In this document: positions 35,149-43,489 of the stretch, in pieces | Numbering within the stretch: position 1 is the first letter of the stretch | Layout of the letters: every line of letters begins with the position of its first letter | Assembly (NCBI GenBank): GCA_036557785.1 | Contig: DATBGZ010000016.1 | Coordinates: 1-64,000 of the forward strand | Direction of reading: 5' to 3' | Origin: DATBGZ01 sp036557785 | GTDB taxonomy: Bacteria; Actinomycetota; Actinomycetes; Mycobacteriales; Micromonosporaceae | Length of the DNA stretch: 64,000 bases | Notes under the pieces: generated by a model | What the model saw: the letters and a program-made list of their open reading frames with translations, nothing else | Databases searched by the model: none | Told to the model about the DNA's origin: nothing | Program-made: the position numbers and the translations under genes

Positions 35149-36153
35149 GTGAGGCTTCGGGAGTGGGACCCAGCCACCGCCCCTGCGGAGGAGATCGCGG
35201 CGTGGCTCGACCTCTACAACGAGGTCCTCGTCCACGACCTGCCAACGGACCCGTCCTGGCAGAGCGCGCATCTGCGCGAGTACCTCGTCCATACCATGCC
35301 CGACGAGCGGCGCACCAACTGGATCGCCCAGGACGCGGACGGCAGTTTCCTGGGTTACGCAGGGCTGCTCGTGCTCTCCGATCTCGGCGTGCTGGAGCTG
35401 CACGTCGCACCGCGCGCCCGGCGCTCCGGCGTGGGCCGGGCTCTGCTCAAGGTCGTCGCCGACCGTGCCCTGACCGAGCGCTTCAGCTCGGTCGGTGTCG
35501 AGGTGGTCGGCGGCACGCCCGCGGCGGACTTCTACAGCGGGTACGGCTTCACCCATGTGTATACCGAGACGCGCAGTATCCTCTCGCTGTCCACGGTGGA
35601 CTGGGACCACGTCGAGGAGATGGCGGCCGGGCTCGTCTCGGGCTATGTCGTGACCGTCCACGAGGGTGACCTGCCGGACTCGCTGCTGCCGGCGTACGCC
35701 GAGGCGAAGCAGGTCCGGCGCGCGGACCCGACCGGGGACATGGAGCTGCGACCGAGTTCCTACGACAGCGACCGGTTGCGGGCGAGCCTGCGCTGCCTGA
35801 ACGTGCGGGGTCTGCATCCGTACATCGTCGTCGCCATGCACGAGCGCAGCGGCGTGGTGGCCGGCCTGACCGAGCTGGTCGTGCCGGCCCAGCACCCCAC
35901 CCGGGCCGACCAGTACGACACGATCGTGGTGCCCGCGCACAACAGCTACGGCCTGGCCCGGGCGATCAAGGCCCGCATGCTGCTGGAGCTTCGCGCACGC
36001 GAGCCCCAGCTCGCAGAGGTGGAGACCTGGCACGCCGCCGATCGCGAACAGCTCTCACAGGTCAACAAGGAACTCGGCTTCCAGCCCGACCGGGAGTGGC
36101 GTGAGTACGAAGTGGACACCACTGACCTCGCCGCCCGTTTTGCCGAAGGCTGA
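35149..36153 (+). CDS. Tandem GNAT acetyltransferase
   Basis: 334 residues from GTG at 35149. Two GNAT domains in series: the first (about 10-165) carries the acetyl-CoA loop VAPRARRSGVGRALL, the second (about 185-330) has IVVPAHNSYGLARAIKARML and ends near LGFQPDREWREYEV. This is the common actinobacterial two-domain arrangement, as in mycothiol synthase, though it is not that enzyme. The start lacks a clear ribosome binding site; an in-frame ATG at 35101 is possible. The 182-nt gap to the divergent cyclase gene shows no other feature. Confidence 0.8.
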   Translation: MRLREWDPATAPAEEIAAWLDLYNEVLVHDLPTDPSWQSAHLREYLVHTMPDERRTNWIAQDADGSFLGYAGLLVLSDLGVLELHVAPRARRSGVGRALLKVVADRALTERFSSVGVEVVGGTPAADFYSGYGFTHVYTETRSILSLSTVDWDHVEEMAAGLVSGYVVTVHEGDLPDSLLPAYAEAKQVRRADPTGDMELRPSSYDSDRLRASLRCLNVRGLHPYIVVAMHERSGVVAGLTELVVPAQHPTRADQYDTIVVPAHNSYGLARAIKARMLLELRAREPQLAEVETWHAADREQLSQVNKELGFQPDREWREYEVDTTDLAARFAEG

Positions 36154-36162
36154 TCGCGCCGG

Positions 36163-37047
36163 TCAGCGCGCGAGTGTGGCGAGACGTTCGACGCTGCCGC
36201 AGGAGACGAGGCAGCGCTCCTTGGCATTGCCCATGAGCTGGGCGGTCCAGGTCGTCAGACCACCGTCACCAAGCTCCAGCAGCTGCTCGCCCTCCCCCGT
36301 GATGAAGCGGAACGCCGCCTCGACGTAGTAACCCTGCGACCGCCGGCGGTCCGGCGCGTCCACAGTGGACTGATTTGGCAGCACCTCGTCGAGCCGCTCC
36401 CGCACCACCGGGCTGAACACGGCCAGCCGGATCTGGGCTCCGGGCGCCAGCTCGGCGAACACCCGTCTCCAGTAACCCAGATGCAGGTCGACCAGCCGGG
36501 CCTGGGTGCGGCCCGAGCCGACGTCCCGGGCGGAGGAGACGAGGGTGAAGAGGCGGAAATGTGCCGCCATACCCGGCCCAAAGCGCTGCGCGCGCAGCAG
36601 CCGATGGCTCGCGGCGAGATGCACCTCGCCGCCGCGCGGTTGCCGCGCTCGTCGCTGGGCGGCCTCGATCGCGAGCGCATTGGCGGAGTCGGAGACGACC
36701 TCGACCGACCGCATCGCGGTGACGATCCGGTTCTGGCTCACCGGTGCGACCGCCGCGCAGGTACCGACCGGCACGACCGGGGAGAGTTCGACGGCGTCGA
36801 ACTGCCCCGGCAGCAGGTGCCACAGCTTCTCCTCGACCGCCGCCAGTACCCTCGGGTCGGCGGCGGCCGGCCGTACGAACCGGTCCTCCTGCCAGCGGCG
36901 CAGCACGTCGGCTGGCCGGACCTTGGCCGCCCTCGTGCGCGCCACCGACAACAGCAGGGTCTGCAGGTCGGTCGCCGACATCTGCTCCAGCGCCTCGCGG
37001 GAACCGGCCGGTAGCCGGGACCACACCCGTCGCTCCGCGGCGTTCAT
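36163..37047 (-). CDS. Conserved protein of unknown function following hemB
   Basis: 294 residues from ATG at 37047; the first in-frame ATG at 37083 would overlap hemB by 14 nt. No signal peptide or membrane segment. Segments that look like a conserved core are SPVVPVGTCAAVAPVSQNRI, SDSANALAIEAA and SSARDVGSGRTQARLVDLH. I do not recognise a family. The position 22 nt after hemB on the same strand suggests it is the last gene of the heme operon. Confidence 0.75.
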   Translation of the reverse strand: MNAAERRVWSRLPAGSREALEQMSATDLQTLLLSVARTRAAKVRPADVLRRWQEDRFVRPAAADPRVLAAVEEKLWHLLPGQFDAVELSPVVPVGTCAAVAPVSQNRIVTAMRSVEVVSDSANALAIEAAQRRARQPRGGEVHLAASHRLLRAQRFGPGMAAHFRLFTLVSSARDVGSGRTQARLVDLHLGYWRRVFAELAPGAQIRLAVFSPVVRERLDEVLPNQSTVDAPDRRRSQGYYVEAAFRFITGEGEQLLELGDGGLTTWTAQLMGNAKERCLVSCGSVERLATLAR

Positions 37048-37069
37048 CCGTCCACGATCACGCCACGGA

Positions 37070-38077
37070 TCAGCGGCGATCAACCGAATTCGGCTCGTTC
37101 TCCTCGCGCAGGAGGCGTGCGGCCTGCTCCGCCCAGTAGGTGAGGATGACCTGGGCGCCGGCCCGGCGGATGCTCGTCAGCGTCTCGAGCATGACCCGGT
37201 CGCGGTCCAGCCACCCGTTCGCCGCCGCGGCCTCGACCATCGCGTACTCGCCGCTGACCTGGTAGGCGGCGACTGGGATGTCCACTGTGGAGCTGACCGC
37301 CGCGATGACGTCCAGGTACGGCAGAGCCGGCTTGACCATCACGATGTCCGCCCCCTCCGCCACGTCGAGGGCCACCTCACGCAGCGCCTCCCGGGCGTTG
37401 GCCGGGTCCTGCTGGTAGGTGCGTCGGTCACCGACCAGTGTGGACTCCACCGCCTCACGGAACGGCCCGTAGAAAGCGCCGGCGTACTTCGCCGCGTAAG
37501 CGAGAATGCCGACGCCGGCGTAGCCGCTCTCGTCCAGTCCCCGGCGTACCGCGCCCACCTGGCCGTCCATCATTCCGGACGTGCCGACGAGGTCCACGCC
37601 GGCCCGTGCCTGCACCACCGCCATCTCGGCATAACGCTGCAGGGTGGCGTCGTTGTCGACACCCCCGTCGGGCGCGAGCACGCCACAGTGCCCGTGCGAC
37701 GTGAACTCGTCCAGGCACAGGTCGCTCATCACGACGACCGCGTCGCCGACCTCGGCCTTCACGTCCCGGATCGCCAGATTCAGGATTCCGTCCGGATCCG
37801 TTGCCCCGGTTCCGGTCTCGTCCCGTGTCGCCGGCACCCCGAAGAGCATCAGCCCGCCGACACCGGCCTGTGCGGCCTCGACAGCCGCCTTCCGCAACGA
37901 CTCCCGGGTGTGCTGCACCACCCCGGGCAGCGACCCGATCGGGCGGGGCTGGGCCAACCCTTCCTTCACGAACATCGGCAGCACCAACTCAGCCGGATGC
38001 AACCGCGTCTGCGCCACCAGGCGTCGCAGCGCGGGCGTACGCCTCAGCCGGCGCGGCCGTACGGCTGGGTACGACAT
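37070..38077 (-). CDS. hemB: Delta-aminolevulinic acid dehydratase (porphobilinogen synthase)
   Basis: Condenses two 5-aminolevulinate molecules into porphobilinogen. 335 residues from ATG at 38077 with GAGGAGG upstream; the 75-codon extension would cross the inverted repeat and is rejected. Active-site lysines are Lys197 (YAAKYAGAFYG) and Lys249 (MVKPALPYLD). The metal loop reads DLCLDEFTSHGHCG: cysteines 121 and 131 remain but the middle zinc cysteine is Asp123, so the metal site is a mixed type. It lies 109 nt after cobA/hemD. Confidence 0.96.
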   Translation of the reverse strand: MSYPAVRPRRLRRTPALRRLVAQTRLHPAELVLPMFVKEGLAQPRPIGSLPGVVQHTRESLRKAAVEAAQAGVGGLMLFGVPATRDETGTGATDPDGILNLAIRDVKAEVGDAVVVMSDLCLDEFTSHGHCGVLAPDGGVDNDATLQRYAEMAVVQARAGVDLVGTSGMMDGQVGAVRRGLDESGYAGVGILAYAAKYAGAFYGPFREAVESTLVGDRRTYQQDPANAREALREVALDVAEGADIVMVKPALPYLDVIAAVSSTVDIPVAAYQVSGEYAMVEAAAANGWLDRDRVMLETLTSIRRAGAQVILTYWAEQAARLLREENEPNSVDRR

Positions 38078-38101
38078 CGGGTCCTCCTCACTGCCCTCCT
38101 C

Positions 38102-38173
38102 TTCTCCACGATCTTGGGCGAATCGTCGTGATCGTCGATCAACTCGCCACGATATCCCCAAGATCGTGGAGAA
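38102..38173. repeat. Imperfect 72-bp palindrome with perfect 17-bp arms
   Basis: TTCTCCACGATCTTGGG at 38102-38118 is exactly complementary to 38157-38173. The 38-nt middle continues the symmetry imperfectly. It occupies the hemD-hemB gap, 14 nt from the hemD stop and 25 nt from the hemB start, leaving the hemB ribosome binding site free. It looks like a REP- or MITE-type intergenic repeat or an RNA stem that adjusts hemB expression. Confidence 0.8.
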
Positions 38174-38186
38174 CGGGGGCGGCGGT

Positions 38187-39842
38187 CTAGCGGAAACGTA
38201 GCGCGGTCGGTCCCTGGACCTTCGAGCCCCGGCGTTGCTTGGCGGGCATGGCGGCGAGGCGCTCCCGCAGGTCGACCGCGTACTGCGCCAACGCCTCGAC
38301 AAGGTCCGGCACCGACGCGTGTGGTGGCTGGACGTCGACCCGCAGCCCGAACTCGGCAGCGGTGTCCGCGGTCTTCGGACCGATCACGGCCACCACCGTC
38401 CGGGTGTGCGGCTTGCCGGCGATGCCGACGAGGTTGCGCACCGTGGACGATGACGTGAACAGCACCGCGTCGAACCCGCCGGACTTGATCGCGTCCCGGA
38501 TCTCGGCCGGGGGCGGGGCGGCGCGGACGGTCCGGTAGGCGGTCACGTCGTCGACCTCCCAGCCCCGGTCGACCAGGCCGGCGGCGAGGGTCTCGGTGGC
38601 GATGTCGGCACGGGGGAGCAGCACCCGCCCGACCGGGTCGAGGACCTCATCGTGCGGGCTGAACTCGGCGAGCAGTCCGTCGCTCGTCTGCTCTCCCGAC
38701 GGGACGAGCTCGGGCTGGATGCCGAAGGCACGAACGGCGTCGGCCGTCGCCTCGCCGATGCAGGCGATCTTCACCCCGCCAAAGTGTCGGGCGTCGAGGC
38801 CGTGCTCGGCGAACTTCTCCCATACCGCCCGCACCGCGTTGACGGAGGTGAAGATCGTCCAGGCGTACCGGCCGTCCACCAGCCCCTTGACGGCACGCTC
38901 CATCTGCGCCGGCGTCCGCGGCGGCTCGACCGCGATCGTCGGCACCTCGACGGGCATGGCGCCGTAGGTCCGCAGGCGCTCGCTCATCGCACCGGCCTGC
39001 TCCTTCGTGCGTGGCACGAGCACCTTCCACCCGTAGAGCGGCCGGTTCTCCCACCAGGCGAGCTTGTCCCGGTACGCGAGCCCTGGACCGAAGCTGAGCA
39101 CGACGCGGCCCGCGAATCCGAGCGCCGCCGCCACAAAACTGTCCACAGTGGAGGTCGAGGTGTACTGGGTGTCCCCGGTGCCCTCTCCGGTCACGGCCAC
39201 CGGTGTGGTGCCGTCGAGCCCCGCCGCGAGCAGGCCGTCGCGCACCAACGTGAGAGAGCCATGGTCGATGGTGACGGCCAGGCCCCGACCCACCGCGGCC
39301 GCGAGCGCCTCGTAGTCCAGGCCATGCGGGTCGTCGACGTCCACTGTGGTGCGAATTCCGGTCAGCGGCACGCCCGCATAGGCGGCCACGGTTGCCGGCC
39401 CGCTCACCCCCGCGACGACCTCGAAGGGGATGGCCGTTCGGGCGACGGCCTGCACCTCCTTGGCCACGGCGTCGTGTTCGAAGGGATCACCGCAGACCAG
39501 ACGCACCGCGCGCAGGCCGGAGCGGGCCGCGGAGAGCAGCACCTTGGCCACGTCCCCTGGGGCGCCCTCGGCCGGGCTGAACTCCGTGCGCTCCGCGGCC
39601 GGCTTATCCGGGGCGGCGTCCTCGACGGCGGAGGCGGCTTCGGCGAGGGCATGGGGATCATCCTCGGCGCGGGCCGCCTCGCCGCGCACCCACTCCAGCA
39701 GGGACGCGGGCAGGTCGCGGTCGTAGACGATGTGGTCGGCGGCGAGCACCGCCTCATGTGCCCGGAGGGTCAGCAGGCCCGGGTCACCGGGACCGGCGCC
39801 GACGAAACTGATCCGACCGACGCTCTTGCGGGTTCGGGTCAT
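38187..39842 (-). CDS. hemD: Uroporphyrinogen-III methyltransferase/synthase fusion
   Basis: 551 residues. N-terminal SUMT/CobA-like domain (about 1-255) followed by uroporphyrinogen-III synthase (about 265-530), which closes hydroxymethylbilane into uroporphyrinogen III. The synthase half is well conserved (KVLVPRTKEQAG, FTSVNAVRAVWEKF, LLPRADIATETL, FTSSSTVRNL). The methylase half keeps the first loop VGAGPGDPGLLTLRA but its other signatures are weak (CGDPFEHDAVAKE instead of GGDPFxFGRGGEE). Overlaps hemC by 4 nt (ATGA). Confidence 0.93.
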   Translation of the reverse strand: MTRTRKSVGRISFVGAGPGDPGLLTLRAHEAVLAADHIVYDRDLPASLLEWVRGEAARAEDDPHALAEAASAVEDAAPDKPAAERTEFSPAEGAPGDVAKVLLSAARSGLRAVRLVCGDPFEHDAVAKEVQAVARTAIPFEVVAGVSGPATVAAYAGVPLTGIRTTVDVDDPHGLDYEALAAAVGRGLAVTIDHGSLTLVRDGLLAAGLDGTTPVAVTGEGTGDTQYTSTSTVDSFVAAALGFAGRVVLSFGPGLAYRDKLAWWENRPLYGWKVLVPRTKEQAGAMSERLRTYGAMPVEVPTIAVEPPRTPAQMERAVKGLVDGRYAWTIFTSVNAVRAVWEKFAEHGLDARHFGGVKIACIGEATADAVRAFGIQPELVPSGEQTSDGLLAEFSPHDEVLDPVGRVLLPRADIATETLAAGLVDRGWEVDDVTAYRTVRAAPPPAEIRDAIKSGGFDAVLFTSSSTVRNLVGIAGKPHTRTVVAVIGPKTADTAAEFGLRVDVQPPHASVPDLVEALAQYAVDLRERLAAMPAKQRRGSKVQGPTALRFR

Positions 39843-40825
39843 GCAGAATCTCCTTTTGGCCCGGCGTGCAGCGTCCGCTTCTCGCTCGGCAGCGATGCTC
39901 CTGGCGCCGGATTCTCTCCCAGTAACAGATCGGCGCCGGCGGCGAGCAGCTGCGCGGCCAGGCGCGAGCCCACGCCGACGGCGTCGGATAGTGGTCCGGT
40001 ATCACGGCCACGGACGGCCCGTGTGCCGTCCACGGCGAAGACCGCCGCCGACACGTGGACCCGCAGGCCACCGTCCACGGTGTCCACAACGTCCGCGAGG
40101 GCGGCGACCGGTGCGCTGCAGCCGGCCTCCAAAGCGGCCATCAGGGTTCGCTCCGCGGTGACCGCGGCGCGGGTGTGCTCGTCGTCGATGCGGCGCAGCC
40201 GCTCGACGAGGCTGTGGTCGGCACACCGGCACTCCACAGCCAGCGCCCCCTGCGCGGGCGCGGGCAACATCGTCTCGGGGTCGAGAACTTGGGTCATCTC
40301 GGCCGCCCGCCCCAACCGACGCAGCCCCGCCGCGGCGAGCACCAGGGCATCCGCCCGACCCTCGGCGAGCTTGCGCAAGCGCGTGTCGACGTTGCCACGC
40401 ATGGGCACGCACTCGAAGTCACGCCGCAGTGCCCGCAACTGGGCGACGCGGCGCACCGCGCCCGTGCCGATCCGCGCGCCGGCCGGGAGCTGCTCCAACG
40501 TCCGGCCGCCGCTGGAGATCAGCACATCTCGCGGGTCCTCGCGCGGCGGGACCGCGGCGATGACGAGGCCGTCGACCGGCGCGGTCGGCAGGTCCTTGTA
40601 CGAGTGCACCGCGATGTCGATCTCCTTCGCCGCCAGGGCATCCCGCAGCGCGGAGACGAAGACCCCGACCCCCAGCTCGGGGACGGGAGCGGTCGAGCGG
40701 TCGCCGTCGGTCACGATCTGGACCAGCTCGACCGGCTCGGCCAGCGCCGAGGCGATGGCGTCCGCGACGAGTCGCGACTGGGCCAGCGCGAGGGCGCTGC
40801 CCCGGGTGCCGAGGCGAATCGTCAT
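39839..40825 (-). CDS. hemC: Porphobilinogen deaminase (hydroxymethylbilane synthase)
   Basis: Polymerises four porphobilinogens into hydroxymethylbilane. 328 residues from ATG at 40825; the long in-frame extension would overlap hemA. Conserved features are RLGTRGSALALAQ at the N-terminus, HSYKDLP, PMRGNVDTRL and Cys236 in EAGCSAPV, which carries the dipyrromethane cofactor. The start shares one base with the hemA stop (TGATG). Confidence 0.97.
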   Translation of the reverse strand: MTIRLGTRGSALALAQSRLVADAIASALAEPVELVQIVTDGDRSTAPVPELGVGVFVSALRDALAAKEIDIAVHSYKDLPTAPVDGLVIAAVPPREDPRDVLISSGGRTLEQLPAGARIGTGAVRRVAQLRALRRDFECVPMRGNVDTRLRKLAEGRADALVLAAAGLRRLGRAAEMTQVLDPETMLPAPAQGALAVECRCADHSLVERLRRIDDEHTRAAVTAERTLMAALEAGCSAPVAALADVVDTVDGGLRVHVSAAVFAVDGTRAVRGRDTGPLSDAVGVGSRLAAQLLAAGADLLLGENPAPGASLPSEKRTLHAGPKGDSA

Positions 40826-42234
40826 CACGCCACCCCCTCGTCCGTGGCACCGGCCGGGACATCGCCGGGCGACGGCTCGGGGAACAGATCGTCCGGTGAG
40901 AGGTCCTCGGGTGAAGGGTCCTCGGCGGGGCGCACCGCCACCGCGCGGTCGAGCCCCTCCGGCACGGCCTGCAGGTCGAGCAGCTCGCGAAGCACGGCGA
41001 GGTACTGGTCGCCGCCGGGGCTCGAGGCGAGCTCGCGCATCCGGACCGTGGGCCGATGCAGCAGCCGCTGCACCACCCGGTGCAGGGCCTGGGTGAACGC
41101 CGCGCGCTGCTCGTCGCTGAGTTCGGGCCGGCGCTGCCAGAGCCACCGCAACTCGGCGCTGACCACCTCGTCGGCCCTGGCCCGCAGCGCGGCCACGGCC
41201 GGAGCGATGTCGGCGCCGCGCCGCCACATCTGGAACGTCTCGACCTCGGCGGCGACGATCGCTTCGCCGGCGGCCCGGTCCGCAGCCGAAGGCGCGTCGC
41301 CACCGGCCGCGGCGGCGAGCGTGGCGAGGTCGATCAGCTCGACCCCGGGCAGGTGCGCCACCCCGGGCACCACGTCGCGCGGTACGGCCAGGTCCACAAT
41401 GGACAGGACTCGAGGTGCACCGGAACCGGCGGCCGTACGGGCACGCAGCGCCGTGACGGCGGCCTGCTCGGTGATGACCGGACCCACCGACGCGGTGGCG
41501 CAGACCACGACATCCACTGTGGACAGATGTGTCGCGAGGTCGGCGAACTCGACGGCTGTGCCCGCGTAGGCCTCCGCCAGCCGCTGCGCCCGTGCCGCAC
41601 CACGGTTGGTGACCAGCAGCGGGGAGGCGCCGGCACGGGCGAGCGTGGCCAGCGCCAGAGCGCCCATCGACCCCGCCCCGACGACCAGGGCCGAGCGGCC
41701 GGCCACGCCACCTGGCACCAGGTCGAGAGCGGCACCCACGATGGTGCGCCCGGCCGCGTCGATACCGGTCTCGGTGTGCACCCGCTTGCCGACCCGCAGC
41801 GCCTGGCGCATGAGCTCGTGCAGCAGCCGACCGGCTGTGTCGTGCTCGGCGGCGATCTGGTACGCCTCACGCATCTGGCCCAGGATCTGGGACTCGCCGA
41901 TGACCATCGAGTCGAGACCGGCCGCGACCCGCAGGGCATGGCGTACGGCGTCGGTGTCGAAGTGGACGTAAAGGTTGCCCGTCAGCTCCTCGATCCGCGT
42001 GCCGGCGCGCTGCGCGAGCGCCGCCCCGATCTCGCTCAGGCCGCCGTGGAATGCGCTGACCGCGGCGTAGACCTCGACCCGGTTGCAGGTGGAGACCACG
42101 ACCGCCTCGCTGACGTACGGCGACGCGATCAGGCGGCGCAGCAGCGACGGCGCCTGCTCCCGCGAGACGGTCAGCCGCTCGAGCACGTCGACCGGGGCTG
42201 TGTGATGGGACACCCCGACCACGAGCAGGTTCAC
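40825..42234 (-). CDS. hemA: Glutamyl-tRNA reductase
   Basis: First committed step of the C5 heme pathway: reduces glutamyl-tRNA to glutamate-1-semialdehyde with NADPH. 469 residues. The catalytic Cys50 lies in VVSTCNRVEVY, the NADPH-binding GAGSMG near residue 188, and the C-terminal dimerisation domain near 330-420. The last 45 residues are an acidic Pro-rich tail. GTG start overlapping the rex stop by 4 nt. Confidence 0.96.
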   Translation of the reverse strand: MNLLVVGVSHHTAPVDVLERLTVSREQAPSLLRRLIASPYVSEAVVVSTCNRVEVYAAVSAFHGGLSEIGAALAQRAGTRIEELTGNLYVHFDTDAVRHALRVAAGLDSMVIGESQILGQMREAYQIAAEHDTAGRLLHELMRQALRVGKRVHTETGIDAAGRTIVGAALDLVPGGVAGRSALVVGAGSMGALALATLARAGASPLLVTNRGAARAQRLAEAYAGTAVEFADLATHLSTVDVVVCATASVGPVITEQAAVTALRARTAAGSGAPRVLSIVDLAVPRDVVPGVAHLPGVELIDLATLAAAAGGDAPSAADRAAGEAIVAAEVETFQMWRRGADIAPAVAALRARADEVVSAELRWLWQRRPELSDEQRAAFTQALHRVVQRLLHRPTVRMRELASSPGGDQYLAVLRELLDLQAVPEGLDRAVAVRPAEDPSPEDLSPDDLFPEPSPGDVPAGATDEGVA

Positions 42235-43115
42235 CCCTGCGCCACCCCCTCCCGGACCAAGCCGGCGCCGTTGCCGTCGACCGCTACGGAACCGTGGCCG
42301 CCGTTGGCGCTCGCGTCGGTCGCGCGGGGCACGATCGGGTGGCTGCCGGTGGCTCCCGTGAGCGCCTTGCGCCGCTCATGGAAGGAGAGGATCTGCAACT
42401 CGACGGCGAGGTCGACCATGCGCACGTCCACGCCGTCGGGTACCGCGAGCACGCATGGGGCGAAGTTGAGGATGCTCGTCACGCCCGCAGCGACCAGCCG
42501 GTCGGCGACGTCCTGGGCGACATGGACCGGCGTCGCGATCACCGCGATCTGGATGCCGTGGTCGCGTACCAGGGCGTCGATGCTGTCGATGTGATGGACC
42601 GCGAGCCCGTTGATCCGCTCGCCCACCCGGGAGGGGTCGGCATCGAGGAGGGCGGCGAACCGGAACCCACGCGAAGTGAAGCCCGCGTACCCGGCCAGGG
42701 CGTGGCCGAGGTTGCCGACGCCGACCAGAGCCACCGCACGCCGCTCGGTGAGGCCCAGGACCGACTCGATCTGGTCCACGAGCACCGCCACGTCATAGCC
42801 CACGCCCCGCGTGCCATAGGAACCCAGATGCGACAGGTCCTTGCGCAGCTTCGCCGAGTTCACGCCGGCGGCGGCGGCGAGCGCCTCGCTGGAGACGGTC
42901 TCGTGTCCGGCCTCGGAGAAGATGTTCAGCGCACGCAGGTACTCCGGCAGCCGCGCCACCGTAGCCTCCGGGAGATCCGGAAAGTCGTCGCTGGCCGCGG
43001 CCGCGTCGGGCGCGAGCGGCGAGCCCGGTGACCCGGCGGGGGCGCCGGGGCGCGCGGCATCCTCGGTCGACGGGGGTCGAGGCTGCGCGGGCTGCTGGCC
43101 GCGGGGCTGGGTCAT
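42231..43115 (-). CDS. rex: Redox-sensing transcriptional repressor Rex
   Basis: Dimeric repressor that releases DNA when NADH rises. 294 residues: a Pro/Ala-rich N-terminal extension (1-48), winged helix (about 50-125, with SEALAAAAGVNSAKLRKDLSHLG), and Rossmann domain with ALVGVGNLGHAL (about 128-139). The family is about 210-260 residues, so both ends are extended. It heads the operon rex-hemA-hemC-hemD-hemB, and a Rex operator covers its own promoter, so heme synthesis is coupled to NAD(H) redox state as described in Streptomyces coelicolor. Confidence 0.96.
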   Translation of the reverse strand: MTQPRGQQPAQPRPPSTEDAARPGAPAGSPGSPLAPDAAAASDDFPDLPEATVARLPEYLRALNIFSEAGHETVSSEALAAAAGVNSAKLRKDLSHLGSYGTRGVGYDVAVLVDQIESVLGLTERRAVALVGVGNLGHALAGYAGFTSRGFRFAALLDADPSRVGERINGLAVHHIDSIDALVRDHGIQIAVIATPVHVAQDVADRLVAAGVTSILNFAPCVLAVPDGVDVRMVDLAVELQILSFHERRKALTGATGSHPIVPRATDASANGGHGSVAVDGNGAGLVREGVAQG

Positions 43116-43252
43116 GCTGCTCCGGCTGTGTTGGCGTTATCCGGCTAGGCGAAGCCCGTTGCCGGCGGGAGATGTCGGGCGTGTCCTCATCGTTCGCGCG
43201 AGGCTCCGCCGCGCTGCACCCGGTCGCGGGCGCCTTACCGCCTGTGCCCGCC

Positions 43253-43281
43253 AGCCTAGGCGCTTGTGAACCTGTGCACAA
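43253..43281 (-). promoter_or_regulatory. rex operon promoter with Rex operator inside
   Basis: Minus strand: -35 TTGTGC (43281-43276), 17-nt spacer, -10 TAGGCT (43258-43253). The 18-bp Rex box at 43264-43281 reads TTGTGAACCTGTGCACAA on the plus strand and matches the consensus TTGTGAA-N4-TTCACAA at 13 of 14 fixed positions. It covers the -35 and most of the spacer, so bound Rex would block polymerase. The rest of the 43116-43489 gap holds the leader and the divergent kinase promoter. Confidence 0.85.
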
Positions 43282-43489
43282 ATCACGATCTTGGCGTCCA
43301 GCGACCGGGGTACCGATGCAGTGATGTCCCTTTTGTCTGTGATTCTACCGGGCGCGCCGTGACGATCCGGGCGCCCCGCGGCGACGGCCCTCACCGAGCT
43401 CGCGGGCCGGGTGGATGGGGTTAACCCCACCACGAAGAGGCCAGCCGGCAGGATGGGAGGCGACCGTTGGCCCGCCTAGCGTCGAGAAC

